DNA of 64,000 bases from Neobacillus cucumis (GTDB taxonomy: Bacteria; Bacillota; Bacilli; Bacillales; Cytobacillaceae), in assembly GCF_016908975.1 (NCBI RefSeq), contig NZ_JAFBEX010000023.1, positions 17,231-81,230 on the forward strand, given 5' to 3'. The notes under the pieces are model-generated. The model made no database searches. It was given only the letters and a program-made list of their open reading frames with translations, and was not told the origin of the DNA. The position numbers were made by a program, and so were the translations under genes. Below are positions 52,288-61,529 of the stretch, one piece after another. Numbering within the stretch: the stretch's first letter is position 1; each line of letters starts with the position of its first letter.

Positions 52288-52647
52288 GCATTTCATCCTT
52301 TGCTTTACCAAAAGCTTCGGTGCCGCCCGTAAATAGGCTTCTTGAATGAGATCGGTCAATTCATCCCAGACTTCCCCATCCGGATTTTGGATAGATACCC
52401 AACCATGATGTCCCATATGGGCGGTTTTAAAAAAATACTCTTTCTGCAGCAGTATCTCTTGAGTCTCCCGGTCTGACTTGAACGATATGCCGAATCCCTG
52501 CTCGCTCTCCCCTGAAATCACGAACGATTTTCCATTGATTTTAAACGTATTGTGACCAAAACCATCGATTATTTCAACAGCCTCAGGTAAGGCTAGACAG
52601 ATACTGCGCACTTTTTCAAGCATTCCTGCTCTGTCTTGTGATTTCAT
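52279..52647 (-). CDS. MmcQ/YjbR family DNA-binding-like protein (122 aa)
   Basis: CyaY-like fold with double-wing proposed DNA binding. 'ICLALPEAVEIIDGFGHNTF' and 'AHMGHHGWVSIQ' are typical of the family. ATG 52647 is preceded by AGGTGAT. It overlaps a terminator and lies just downstream of a VOC gene, 20 bp away, so the two form an operon. Role unknown. Confidence 0.82.
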   Translation of the reverse strand: MKSQDRAGMLEKVRSICLALPEAVEIIDGFGHNTFKINGKSFVISGESEQGFGISFKSDRETQEILLQKEYFFKTAHMGHHGWVSIQNPDGEVWDELTDLIQEAYLRAAPKLLVKQRMKCKK

Positions 52648-52667
52648 GTTTTTATCACCTATTAGCT

Positions 52668-53063
52668 CTATTTTGCATTTACATCGGGTTGATGAATTCC
52701 AAAAATATTGCCTTCGGTATCAATATAGTAGCCTTGCCACGCCATTCCGGGCAGCGCATATTTAGGCAATGCCACCGTGCCGCCATTTTCAAGAATTTTC
52801 GCTTCAGTTCGGTCGTAATTTTCAACACCCATTGTACAAGCAAATCCATTTAAGGGTTGGTTGGCTTGCGGCGGTGGACCTTGACGCTGCATTAATGCAC
52901 CATTGATTCCAAGTTCATCTTCATTGCCAGTTACCGCTCCGAAGTAAGGCATACCTGCATATTCAGTCCAATCTTGGAAGACCCAACCGAATACTTCTCC
53001 ATAAAACTTCTTGGCTCGTTCCATATTATCGACATGAACTTCGAAATGAACTAATCTTCCCAT
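52668..53063 (-). CDS. VOC family protein (131 aa)
   Basis: Glyoxalase-like fold: 'VHFEVHVDNMERAKKFYGEV' at the start and 'GYYIDTEGNIFGIHQPD' at the end are characteristic of the YdeM/'VOC family' type, with potential metal ligands His and Glu in those stretches. ATG 53063 follows TAGGAGG. First gene of a pair with the MmcQ-like gene. Confidence 0.85.
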   Translation of the reverse strand: MGRLVHFEVHVDNMERAKKFYGEVFGWVFQDWTEYAGMPYFGAVTGNEDELGINGALMQRQGPPPQANQPLNGFACTMGVENYDRTEAKILENGGTVALPKYALPGMAWQGYYIDTEGNIFGIHQPDVNAK

Positions 53064-53421
53064 AATAGACCTCCTAAATTATAAAGAGTTTGAGTTTGAT
53101 ACCGTTGCTTGTCCAGTAATTATGTAGACAAAACTTTCTACCCTATTATACAGTATATTATGGAAACATAACCAATTTTTACAATAAATTATAAATCGTT
53201 ATGGGCAATTCATACTGGGCATAACAAAAAGGCAGTCGCTTTATGCTGACGGGTTCTCTTGTTGGGAAGTTGTGTGAAAAAAACACAGGTAGGAAATGCT
53301 GTTTCTAGAGATTCCTTTAAACTTGTCTCTGTTATAACTGAATGCTAATTTACTGTATTTAAAAAATAAACGGTAAAATTCCTCTTAAATTGGGTAATAC
53401 ACATATTTCCTTAAAAATAAA

Positions 53422-53547
53422 GGAAGTTTTTCCGTTTATATAATCCAAATCTTTGGATTTTGTCTTATTTAGAGCAGTTAAACGGAATTTCTCCGCTTAT
53501 CTCTGCTTCTTAACCTTCCTATTTATACATTAGCCGGAAATTCTCCG
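53422..53547. repeat. Three copies of an imperfect GGAA-N5-TCCG repeat
   Basis: The copies at 53422-53434, 53483-53495 and 53535-53547 share a GGAA...TCCG palindromic core; the last two also share CTCCGC and a following CTTA/CCTA. They resemble degenerate repetitive intergenic elements seen in Bacillaceae. Confidence 0.45.
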
Positions 53548-53580
53548 CCTAATCTTAAAAACGGCTTTATATCAATGAAA

Positions 53581-53612
53581 GTAGACCATTCCAATTATGC
53601 GAAATGGTCTAC
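53581..53612 (-). terminator. Hairpin downstream of the OFA transporter gene
   Basis: GTAGACCATT and AATGGTCTAC pair with a 12-base loop; the T-tail is modest (TTTCATTG on the minus strand). Confidence 0.5.
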
Positions 53613-53715
53613 GATTCTTTCTGTTATTCTGAGTAGTACTCCACCTGAAGTGAACCGTTAACTTTATGCTTCTGCCTTTTTGCTGTTAGTTCACTTTTTC
53701 ACTCGAAAACCTTTA

Positions 53716-54963
53716 TTAACTTGCGCGAGTGTCCGGAGACAGGCCACGAATTTTGCCAGTATTCCTTTTATCTTTGGCTTTAGGTGTTCCATTGCCTGGC
53801 GCCTTGATGAACATGGCGATAATGACAGAAACAATGGCCAAAACTGCAATTAGTTTAAAAGTAGGAATAAATCCTCCTAAAGAAGAAGCGATAAATGATC
53901 CTGAAATCGCACCAATACCGAAGCCTTGATAAATAATTCCGTAGTTTTTACTTTGATTTTTCAAACCAAAGAAATCTGCAACGATGGCTGGAAAAACGGT
54001 AATATTTCCGCCAAAACAAAACGCAATTGCTGCTACACAAGCAAAGAATAATCCATAGTTTAGATGAACAAAACTTAATACCGTAACCGCTGCTGCCGTT
54101 ACTAGTAATGCACCTGAAACCACGCGTAAACGTCCGACTTTGTCCGATAAGGCTCCAAGAATGATCCTTCCGCTTGTATTAAAAATTGCTACCAATGCCA
54201 CTGCATTACTTGCTGTTGCTATATCGAGCCCCGCCATTTTAACACCGATGTCCTTGACAATTCCAATTAAGAATAATCCGCTCATGCATGAGGTAAAGAA
54301 AATCACAAATAGAAGATATGCTTCTTTCGTTTTCAACATTTCTTTGACAGTATAATCTTTTTGAAGGCTGCCATTTTGCTTGTTCTGCGCTTGAACTAGT
54401 TTCGCTTCGCGAACAAGGAATGAACCACCCACAACCATGATCATTACAATTAATCCCCAATAAAAGAATGCTTGGGTAACTCCGGCTGATTGGATGAATG
54501 ACCCGTTAATAAACTTAAATATCAAACTACCAGTTCCATAAGCCCCAACAGAAATACCAGAAATAAGTCCTTTTCTTTCCGGAAACCATTTAATAAGATT
54601 CGATAAGGAAGTGATATAGGCCGTACCATCGGCTGCCCCAACAATCACGCCTGCTAAAATATAAAGCATCCACAACGAAGAAACTTGAGAACTAATCATT
54701 AATCCTGCTCCGAGAACAATGCCAGCACCTGTCAGTAGGCGGCGAATTCCCCATTTATCTTGCAGCTTCCCGGCAAACAAAGTAGATAGTGCCAAGGCTA
54801 AGCTTGTAATCGAAAAAGTCAAAGCAACTGAATTTAACTTCCAGCCAAAGTGATCTACTAAGGGCTGGTTGAAAAGACTCCAAGTATAAATAGTACCTAA
54901 TCCCATTTGAACAATAATCGTGCCTATTACGATTAACCACCGTCGATCCATGCTTGCTTTCAT
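53716..54963 (-). CDS. OFA family MFS transporter, YhjX-like (415 aa)
   Basis: Twelve-helix major facilitator of the oxalate/formate antiporter group that transports small carboxylates. 'GLGTIYTWSLFNQPLVDHFG' and 'GISVGAYGTGSLIFKFINGS' are diagnostic of the group that includes E. coli pyruvate-induced YhjX. ATG 54963 follows AAGAGGAG; the extension to 54999 is not supported. It is followed upstream by a LytTR regulator and LytS kinase in the same direction, strongly suggesting induction by a carboxylate such as pyruvate. Confidence 0.87.
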   Translation of the reverse strand: MKASMDRRWLIVIGTIIVQMGLGTIYTWSLFNQPLVDHFGWKLNSVALTFSITSLALALSTLFAGKLQDKWGIRRLLTGAGIVLGAGLMISSQVSSLWMLYILAGVIVGAADGTAYITSLSNLIKWFPERKGLISGISVGAYGTGSLIFKFINGSFIQSAGVTQAFFYWGLIVMIMVVGGSFLVREAKLVQAQNKQNGSLQKDYTVKEMLKTKEAYLLFVIFFTSCMSGLFLIGIVKDIGVKMAGLDIATASNAVALVAIFNTSGRIILGALSDKVGRLRVVSGALLVTAAAVTVLSFVHLNYGLFFACVAAIAFCFGGNITVFPAIVADFFGLKNQSKNYGIIYQGFGIGAISGSFIASSLGGFIPTFKLIAVLAIVSVIIAMFIKAPGNGTPKAKDKRNTGKIRGLSPDTRAS

Positions 54964-55050
54964 TCCAATCTCCTCTTTTCTCCCGATAAAAATGATCATT
55001 TTCCACTTAAAATTTTTATTTATCTTGTTGATGTGATCATCATACCATTG

Positions 55051-55086
55051 AAAAAATGCCAGAAATCGTTTTCAGCATGAAATGCT
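55051..55086 (-). promoter_or_regulatory. Candidate LytTR box upstream of the OFA gene
   Basis: On the minus strand AGCATTTCAT (55077-55086) and GGCATTTTTT (55051-55060) are direct repeats 26 bp apart. The first differs by one base from the GGCATTTCAT half-site recognised by E. coli YpdB before yhjX; there the two copies are separated by 11 bp rather than 16. Confidence 0.4.
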
Positions 55087-55108
55087 TATTATTCGGAATG
55101 AATGGAGA

Positions 55109-55879
55109 TTATAGCTGCATGATTTGTCTAAACGCTTTTACTTTGCTTCTGCTTACTGGGATTTCCACGTTAAGATCTTTAAGACGCAGGATGTAGGTTT
55201 GGTTGAACCATGGTACAATTTCATGGATTTTCGTTAAATTAACTGTGTAAGATCGGTGACAGCGATAAAACATGTCCTCTGGTAGAAGGGCATGAAATTC
55301 TGAGATACTCATTTGCATGGTATACTCCTCATTTACGGTATACACCAATGTCACTTTTTCACTTGCTTCCGCATAATAAATGTCATTTACATCCGTCACA
55401 ATAATTTTATCGTTCTTTTTTAAATTGACCCGGTTTGAAGACTTTGCATGGACCTCCACTTCCTGCCCTTTCGCATTCTGCCTTTTTTCTGGGATTACTG
55501 CTTCGGTAGTTCGATCTCGTTTAAAAGCAGCTTCCAGCCTGCTTAACATTGCCGCCATTCGCTTTTCATCGTATGGCTTAAGAACATAATCAAAGGCTTC
55601 CAGCTCAAATGCCCGGGCGGCATGTTCTTTGTAGGCAGTGGTAAATACAATATAAGGTCTTTTGGTAAATTTGCTTATCGTACTAGCCAGCAGGATTCCA
55701 TCAAAGGATGGAATATTAATATCCAGAAAAATCACATCTGTTTCTTGTTCCTGCAAAAATTTTAATACATCTACGCCATCATCAAAGGAATGAGTCACTT
55801 CAATTTCGCTATAGGCTTCGATTAAATACTCCAATTCTTCACGAGCTGGAATTTCGTCTTCGACAATTATCGCTTTCAT
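55109..55879 (-). CDS. LytTR family response regulator (256 aa)
   Basis: Receiver domain (residues 1-120) with Asp8/Asp10-type acidic pocket in 'VEDE', phospho-acceptor Asp in 'VIFLDINIP' and Lys in 'VLKPY', followed by a LytTR DNA-binding domain (150-250, 'YRCHRSYTVNLTKI'). Two bases separate it from the sensor kinase stop, so the two are co-transcribed. It is the likely activator of the OFA transporter gene. Confidence 0.92.
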   Translation of the reverse strand: MKAIIVEDEIPAREELEYLIEAYSEIEVTHSFDDGVDVLKFLQEQETDVIFLDINIPSFDGILLASTISKFTKRPYIVFTTAYKEHAARAFELEAFDYVLKPYDEKRMAAMLSRLEAAFKRDRTTEAVIPEKRQNAKGQEVEVHAKSSNRVNLKKNDKIIVTDVNDIYYAEASEKVTLVYTVNEEYTMQMSISEFHALLPEDMFYRCHRSYTVNLTKIHEIVPWFNQTYILRLKDLNVEIPVSRSKVKAFRQIMQL

Positions 55880-55881
55880 AG

Positions 55882-57537
55882 TTACTCCTTTACCATATCA
55901 AAAAAAACTTCTGTTCCGGGTGACAGCCTGTGAATCACTAATCCATTTCCATAGATAAGTTTGACACGCTGATGAACATTATATAATCCGATTTTGTTAG
56001 CCGGAACCGTATCATGCTGCACATGGTGGATGACATCTTCACTAATTCCCGCACCCGTATCTTTGACGCTTACCCTTATTTTTTCGCTCAAATCTTTAAC
56101 TGCAATGGTCACTACCCCGGGACCTTTTTTCTTTAAGATGCCGTGAATAATGGCATTCTCCACTAAAGGCTGGATAAGAAGACTCGGTATATTCACATTC
56201 ACATCGTCAATATCATATTCAACAGTCAAACGGTTGCCAAATCGGGCCTTTTCGATTTCAACATAATCGCGGACTTGATCCAATTCTTTATGAATGTTAA
56301 TCAATTCATCACTGACCTCTAAATTGTAGCGCATATAACCCGATAGATTAATAATCAACTCGCGGGCCTTGTCCGGATTTCTTCGGGTCGTCGAAGCAAT
56401 CGCATTAAGAGCATTAAACAAAAAGTGCGGATTAATCTTGGTTTGAAGTGCCTTCAACTCTGCCTTATTTGCTTCTTCCTTTATCTGTTCAATCCGGGAA
56501 ACCTCCATAAGGGTAGAGATAATCTGAGAAAGTCCAATGGCCATTGTCTGAAGCGAATACGTCATCTTATAGGCTTTGCGATAGTAGATTTTTAAGGTAC
56601 CTGTCACCTCTCCATGTTCTTCAAACGGAACAATCAGCAGAGAGTGAATTTGGGGCGTATGGTGATCCGCGATATGATTCCGAATGATGAATTTGCCCGT
56701 TCGGATCGCTTCTTTTGTCAAATCACTAATGATTTCCTGTCCTGTCACATATCTTTCTTCCCCGAAACCAACATAGGCGAGTACATTTTCATTATCTGTA
56801 ATGGCAACCGCATCAGCGTTGATATCATTTTTGATAATACCGCAGATTTTTCTTAAGGAATCTGCATTGATGGAGCGAAAATAAGGCAAGGTCTTATTGG
56901 CAATATCCAAGGCCAGCTTTGCCTGTCTTGCCGCAATGGTTTCCTTTTCCCCCTCCACACTCATGACCAGTAATACGATTAGACCGATGTTAACTTCGCC
57001 TATTATCATCGGAAACGCAATCTTCGAAACGATATCCAACCCAAGTGAAAAGGGTTCGGACAAAGCAAGAATCAGCAACATCGTCAATACTTCACAAAAC
57101 ATTCCTGCAGCGATTCCATAGATCCAACGTAACGACCTTTTTACTTTACGATTAATATAACCGGAAACAATCCCAGCAATAATACTTGTGATCAAACACG
57201 GAACGGATGTGATTCCCCCAATATCAATCAAATAGCGATGCACGCCTGATACAACGCCAGAAATAATCCCTACCCAAGGCCCAAACAAAATACCACCCGA
57301 CACAACGGCGATAATCCTGATATTCACCAGTGAACCCTCGACATGAATCCCTGAATAGGTGCCAAAAATAGCAAATAAGCAAAATAAGATGGTAATCACA
57401 AGCCGCTCTGTAGGGGAATGGCGGTCTTTTTGCAAGGATTCCTTAAATCTTGGAATTCGGATCATAAAAAACAAACAAATCAGCAGCAAAGCCGCTCGTT
57501 CAAATAAATGGATTAGCATTTCAAATGATGTATTCAT
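55882..57537 (-). CDS. LytS family sensor histidine kinase (551 aa)
   Basis: N-terminal 5TM-5TMR_LYT membrane domain (about 1-200), a GAF domain (about 215-355), then His_kinase and HATPase domains. The phospho-accepting His is in 'KINPHFLFNALNAIAST'; ATP-binding residues are in 'LIQPLVENAIIHGI' and 'VKDTGAGIS'. This is the YpdA/BtsS/LytS type, known to sense pyruvate or related signals in other bacteria. Forms a two-component operon with the LytTR regulator. Confidence 0.92.
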   Translation of the reverse strand: MNTSFEMLIHLFERAALLLICLFFMIRIPRFKESLQKDRHSPTERLVITILFCLFAIFGTYSGIHVEGSLVNIRIIAVVSGGILFGPWVGIISGVVSGVHRYLIDIGGITSVPCLITSIIAGIVSGYINRKVKRSLRWIYGIAAGMFCEVLTMLLILALSEPFSLGLDIVSKIAFPMIIGEVNIGLIVLLVMSVEGEKETIAARQAKLALDIANKTLPYFRSINADSLRKICGIIKNDINADAVAITDNENVLAYVGFGEERYVTGQEIISDLTKEAIRTGKFIIRNHIADHHTPQIHSLLIVPFEEHGEVTGTLKIYYRKAYKMTYSLQTMAIGLSQIISTLMEVSRIEQIKEEANKAELKALQTKINPHFLFNALNAIASTTRRNPDKARELIINLSGYMRYNLEVSDELINIHKELDQVRDYVEIEKARFGNRLTVEYDIDDVNVNIPSLLIQPLVENAIIHGILKKKGPGVVTIAVKDLSEKIRVSVKDTGAGISEDVIHHVQHDTVPANKIGLYNVHQRVKLIYGNGLVIHRLSPGTEVFFDMVKE

Positions 57538-57625
57538 GGAAAAATCCTCTCAAATTACGCATCAATATATTGGCTGATAATTGTTCTTCTGTACCTTTAT
57601 TTTGTTCAATTACATTCAACAGTAA

Positions 57626-57657
57626 AAGTCTGCCTCGTAATGGAAGGCAGACTTTAT
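57626..57657. terminator. Terminator downstream of the SEC-C gene
   Basis: AAAGTCTGCC and GGCAGACTTT form a perfect 10-bp stem around TCGTAATGGAA. Confidence 0.75.
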
Positions 57658-57664
57658 GTGAGAA

Positions 57665-58888
57665 TTACTTTCTCCCGCAACACTTTTTATATTTTTTGTT
57701 ACTCCCGCAGGGACAAGGGTCATTTCGTCCGACTTTCAGTCTGGTTGTGAAATCTACAATATTATCTCTAGGATTCGGAACTGGCTGCAATGGTTGCTGC
57801 TCATATTTCGCCGATAGCTCCCTTGGTGAGTATCCTTTGAGAAACCATTGTTTCGTGTTATTCATGAGATTTACGACTTTGTCCATACAAGCCTGGAGTA
57901 TTTCTAAATTTTCAAATTCGAGTCTGCTTTGCAGAAATTGAAGAATATGATTTGGACTCTCCCCAATGTTTGTCGCATAAACGCATTCTTCTACAATTTC
58001 ATCTGCTTCGTTCTTGCTAATTTCATAGTTTTGCGTTAAAAAGTGAACAAATTGAAGATAGCTTTCATTTCGTTCATTATATCCTGGTTCACCTGCTCGA
58101 AGTAATTGCTGTTTAGTGAAAGGAAAAAACGCGAGGTCTTTTCTAGCTTTGTGTTCACTTTTTACCTTGTTTGGATCAAACACTCGAATATTGGAATAGC
58201 CATACTGATCAAATCTTATTTGCTCGTAGTAGGAGATAGCATGATTGATGACAGATAAATATTCGGAAAGTCTGACAGGTTCGTTCATATATTTTTCTAG
58301 CAAATCATGTAGCTCAGTGAGGTTCAAAGTCCCATAATAGAAAAGCAATCCATGTGTAAGCTTGATCCATTCGGTATTTCGACGGGTAATCGTGATGAAT
58401 TCCTTGTGGTTGTCTTGCATAAACGGATTCCCCACGATTTCTTCAGGTATTGCAATGATCTTTTTACCATTAAAAATTCCTGGGAAAATAATACCCATGT
58501 TACGAAAGAAGTTTAGTTGATTCAGAGTAAAATTTGGCGCTTCGATATATCCACCATGATGGACTATTTTTTTGATTAAGTTGTACCGCTCCTGGTCTAG
58601 AGTCGAGCATGTGTTTTCAAGTGAAAGTGGAATGTTTACACTTATTAAATCGATTAACTCCCCTTTTTTTAAATGACTAACACCTTTTAGATCTAATTTT
58701 CTTCTGATTTCACTTAATTCATCTTTGGATAACCTTGAAAGTGCATCTTTTATAGTTAATGGAACAGAAATATCACTCCACATTTTTAATTCCCTTTTCT
58801 CCTGAGACTTGCGAGTCATTTCTTTCATTCCAACTAATGCGCCAAGTAATTTTTTATAATTTTCTTTATCTGTGCTGCTAGTATTCAA
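57665..58888 (-). CDS. SEC-C metal-binding domain protein (407 aa)
   Basis: C-terminal zinc-binding SEC-C motif 'VGRNDPCPCGSNKKYKKCCG' as at the end of SecA. Residues about 50-85 ('DELSEIRRKLDLKGVSHLKK') resemble a SAP/Rho-N nucleic-acid-binding helix pair. The large middle is unrecognised and helical. TTG 58888 lies six bases from AAGGTGA and is favoured over GTG 58897. Function unknown; other SEC-C proteins often belong to accessory or stress loci. Confidence 0.8.
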   Translation of the reverse strand: MNTSSTDKENYKKLLGALVGMKEMTRKSQEKRELKMWSDISVPLTIKDALSRLSKDELSEIRRKLDLKGVSHLKKGELIDLISVNIPLSLENTCSTLDQERYNLIKKIVHHGGYIEAPNFTLNQLNFFRNMGIIFPGIFNGKKIIAIPEEIVGNPFMQDNHKEFITITRRNTEWIKLTHGLLFYYGTLNLTELHDLLEKYMNEPVRLSEYLSVINHAISYYEQIRFDQYGYSNIRVFDPNKVKSEHKARKDLAFFPFTKQQLLRAGEPGYNERNESYLQFVHFLTQNYEISKNEADEIVEECVYATNIGESPNHILQFLQSRLEFENLEILQACMDKVVNLMNNTKQWFLKGYSPRELSAKYEQQPLQPVPNPRDNIVDFTTRLKVGRNDPCPCGSNKKYKKCCGRK

Positions 58889-59282
58889 GATGATCACCTT
58901 CTGAAAATATAGTTTATTGTATTTTTTGAAATTGCTATATGTAAAAAAAGGGCTTGCCTTTTTAGGTGTTAATTATAACAGAAGTAGCTTTTAATTTTAA
59001 ATATTTTATCAAAATGGCTACATAACCTTAACATGGGTGGAGACTATAGCCACTTAACTTGTTTACATAATATTATTATAATTTATCAAACTTTTTACTT
59101 GGTGATAACATTAATAGATTCTTATCATAGGAAATAAAAAAGAGCCATTTCAAAAAAAGAAATAAGCTCCTTAAATTATCCCACTATTTTTAAAGTCTAA
59201 TCAGGTACACAATCAAGCATTTTTAGTTCTTACAACATCAAATTCACATTCTTTGTATTATTTTACATATTTTAATAAATTA
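58889..59282. other. Intergenic region with terminator
   Basis: No gene is seen. The region contains the DsbA-operon terminator at 59136-59172 and otherwise A/T-rich sequence. Confidence 0.65.
59136..59172 (-). terminator. Terminator downstream of the dsbA-type gene
   Basis: GAGCTTATTTC and GAAATGGCTC (minus strand) pair imperfectly around a T-rich loop and are followed by TTTTTTATTT. Confidence 0.6.
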
Positions 59283-59984
59283 TTACTGTGATTGCTTTTC
59301 TTTGTCGTTCGCCGCTTCTTTTACTGTAGCCTTGAAATCGTTATACGTATTCCCTTCAAATTTTACACCATTGATATAAATTGCAGGGGTACTAGTAATC
59401 TTTAGCTTATTAGCAGTAGTCATATCTTTTTCCCACGCCTCTTTTGTTTGACTATTATTATATGCTTTAACGACTTTATTGACTTCAGTATCAGAAGCGA
59501 TTTCACTTAATGTATCCTTTAGAAAAGACTCTGTATATATGTCCATTTGCTCTGCTTTTGTATCTGTGGGCTGTTTTTTGTATAAGAGCTCATGGAATTT
59601 CCAAAACTTTTCATTTCCAAGTACTTTATATACGGCTTCCGCAAATTTAGCAGAACGAGTTGAGTCAACATTTATAAATGAATAATTCATAAAGTACAAC
59701 GATGCTTTACCCGTTTTAATAAAATCCTTTTCAATACCAGGAAGCAGTTGATCGTTGAAATTTTTGCAATAAGGACACTTGTAATCACCAAATTCGACTA
59801 TTTTTACTTGAGCCGATTGTTCCCCTAAAATTGGCTGTCCTTTATAGTCTATGGCTTCCTTTTTAGCGTTATTTGATAAAAAGATTAAACCAACCAGACA
59901 AACAGTTACTAAACCAATAATCCAAAAAATAAACTTGGAAGTTTGTTTTTTTGGTGATTTTGATTTTTTGTTTCCTGAAGACAT
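59283..59984 (-). CDS. DsbA family thiol-disulfide oxidoreductase, BdbD-like (233 aa)
   Basis: Membrane-anchored extracytoplasmic oxidase: N-terminal membrane helix (19-37), thioredoxin fold with active site CPYC (C70, C73) in 'EFGDYKCPYCKNF', helical insert, and cis-proline in 'ITSTPAIYING'. Similar to Bacillus BdbD; BdbC-type partner is not next to it. ATG 59984 follows AAGAAGGTG. Second gene after DoxX, 36 bp apart; the operon promoter carries BlaI-type operators. Confidence 0.9.
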   Translation of the reverse strand: MSSGNKKSKSPKKQTSKFIFWIIGLVTVCLVGLIFLSNNAKKEAIDYKGQPILGEQSAQVKIVEFGDYKCPYCKNFNDQLLPGIEKDFIKTGKASLYFMNYSFINVDSTRSAKFAEAVYKVLGNEKFWKFHELLYKKQPTDTKAEQMDIYTESFLKDTLSEIASDTEVNKVVKAYNNSQTKEAWEKDMTTANKLKITSTPAIYINGVKFEGNTYNDFKATVKEAANDKEKQSQ

Positions 59985-60020
59985 TTATTCACCTTCTTTT
60001 AACTAAGCTATCTTTTTGGT

Positions 60021-60440
60021 CTAAAAATTAGCTTTTGATTCCTGACTTTTAGAAAACAATTTCGTATCAAGGGAAAGCGGTGTAGTTGATTTAAGGATTA
60101 AAAATATCGCCATTACAGCAAAAGCAAGTTCTAACTCATATCCTGCTCCTTGCCCATTCCCCATAAAACCTGCTGCTATTTTTACCTTTACAATTGCTCC
60201 AAGCAAGATGAATACAAAAAGAGTAGCTATGTATCTCGTACCAAATCCCACAAATAATAATAGACCACCAATTAGCTCAATACTTGCAACTACGTACCCC
60301 ATAAAGCCTGGAATTCCTATACTCTCAAACCAACCAGCAGTATTTCCAATTCCATTTTGAAACTTAGTTAAACCATGAATAAAGAAAGATAATCCTAAAA
60401 ATATTCGTAAAATTAAAGCACCAATTTCAGTTTTTTTCAT
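60021..60440 (-). CDS. DoxX family membrane protein (139 aa)
   Basis: Four-helix membrane protein of the DoxX/YphA family: 'LILRIFLGLSFFIHGLTKFQ' is the typical start, and 'VGFGTRYIATLFVFILLGAI' and 'ELELAFAVMAIFLI' (in part) cover later helices. DoxX proteins take part in thiosulfate:quinone oxidoreduction or thiol-stress membrane complexes. ATG 60440 follows TTAGGAGG. First gene of the operon with the DsbA-like gene. Confidence 0.88.
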   Translation of the reverse strand: MKKTEIGALILRIFLGLSFFIHGLTKFQNGIGNTAGWFESIGIPGFMGYVVASIELIGGLLLFVGFGTRYIATLFVFILLGAIVKVKIAAGFMGNGQGAGYELELAFAVMAIFLILKSTTPLSLDTKLFSKSQESKANF

Positions 60441-60487
60441 TTAAATTTTCCTCCTAAGAATCATAACTTTTTAAAAAAAATTAAATA

Positions 60488-60504
60488 CACTACATTTTGT
60501 AGTG
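60488..60504. promoter_or_regulatory. BlaI/CopY-type operator, doxX promoter, downstream copy
   Basis: CACTACATTTTGTAGTG is a 17-bp palindrome with the ACTACA...TGTAGT arms recognised by BlaI/MecI-type repressors. Confidence 0.8.
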
Positions 60505-60552
60505 CGAAAGAATGTTATATCCCTCCTTTTTTCCAAAAGTTTGCGATTTATC

Positions 60553-60591
60553 ACACTACTCATTGTAGTGTAACGTACAGCTAATGGTCAA
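60553..60591 (-). promoter_or_regulatory. doxX promoter with BlaI-type operator over the -10
   Basis: -35 TTGACC (60586-60591) and -10 TACAAT (60562-60567) are 18 bp apart on the minus strand. The operator ACACTAC-TCATT-GTAGTGT (60553-60571) covers the -10 box. Confidence 0.8.
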
Positions 60592-60631
60592 GGATTTTAA
60601 TTTTCGGCTCATAAATAAAAAATATAATGAC

Positions 60632-60662
60632 AAAGGATTGGACTTTGCCTCCAATCCTTTTA
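60632..60662 (-). terminator. Terminator downstream of the M56 gene
   Basis: AAAGGATTGGA and TCCAATCCTTT form an 11-bp stem around CTTTGCC; T-rich on the minus side. Confidence 0.75.
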
Positions 60663-60671
60663 ATAAATCTT

Positions 60672-61529
60672 TTAAGCTATAACTAAAATGAATAGGATGA
60701 CAACGAAGATATTTAAAGAAAAAATGACTGACCAGGCTTGAATCTTAACTGGTATGGTCAGTTGTGGATTTACCAGTTGTTGTAGCCGATAATCAACCGT
60801 TTCATCTGCAAAATGTACTACAGCTGGTGCAGAACTTGGATTTATTTTTAGTTGATTCTTGATTAACTTTAATAAAGCACTTCCCAAACCAAGTTCAGAA
60901 CCCATTCTTTTAATTGCAAATTCATCCGCCACTAGTTCAACCAATATTCTATAATTCTGATAGGACCATTTCGTAAGAGGGATATACCACATTACTTCAG
61001 AGATTATTTGTAAAACAAAAAACTTCAATCCATCATAATACATTTGGTGCGACGTCTCGTGGTAGATTACTGCCTCTAATTCTTTCGAATCTAACATGTG
61101 GATTAAATAAGTAGAAAGAACTATTTTAGGTTTCCAAAACCCAAAGGTAAATGCCAATAGTTCCTTATCGTGAATAACCACTATGTCATTATTTCTTCTG
61201 CTAAATGTTTCATTTAATTCACTAGTTTTATGTATATTTATACGTTGTTGAATTTTGTGTCGAAATGATCGTAATAAGACACTCTGCTTAATCACCTTTT
61301 TACTTATTATGAAAACTGAATACAAAATATAGGTATTTACCATTACTTCAATAGCATAATATCCAAACGTACCTGGTTTAAATAAACTCACGCAAAAAAT
61401 AAAAATATTAAAGAACTCAATGGGTCCATTAAAAATATTTAATACGTACAATCCCATTTGAATAAACAAAATAATCGCAAAAAAGAGGGCTAATCCAAAC
61501 ACTGCGGTTGACTTTTGTTTCCAGGCCAT
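60672..61529 (-). CDS. M56 family membrane metallopeptidase, BlaR1-like, without sensor domain (285 aa)
   Basis: Gluzincin membrane protease that inactivates BlaI-type repressors after sensing a signal. Membrane helices occupy the N-terminus and the end; the zinc site HETSH is at 157-161 and 'ELVADEFAIKR' further on supplies the third ligand region. It ends after a last membrane helix, so it lacks the extracellular penicillin-binding sensor of BlaR1/MecR1 and must sense something else. ATG 61529 directly follows the BlaI-type stop. Confidence 0.88.
   Translation of the reverse strand: MAWKQKSTAVFGLALFFAIILFIQMGLYVLNIFNGPIEFFNIFIFCVSLFKPGTFGYYAIEVMVNTYILYSVFIISKKVIKQSVLLRSFRHKIQQRINIHKTSELNETFSRRNNDIVVIHDKELLAFTFGFWKPKIVLSTYLIHMLDSKELEAVIYHETSHQMYYDGLKFFVLQIISEVMWYIPLTKWSYQNYRILVELVADEFAIKRMGSELGLGSALLKLIKNQLKINPSSAPAVVHFADETVDYRLQQLVNPQLTIPVKIQAWSVIFSLNIFVVILFILVIA

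Larger units (their letters stand above)
53064..53715. other. 652-bp intergenic region with short imperfect repeats
   Basis: No gene is supported. It contains repeated motifs GGAAGTTTTTCCG (53422), CGGAATTTCTCCG (53483) and CGGAAATTCTCCG (53535), spaced about 50-60 bases, and a hairpin GTAGACCATT/AATGGTCTAC (53581-53612) before the OFA gene stop. Confidence 0.6.

Noticed and set aside
53422..53547. Short intergenic repeats considered as a CRISPR array
   Set aside because: Only three imperfect 13-bp units with uneven spacing and no cas genes.
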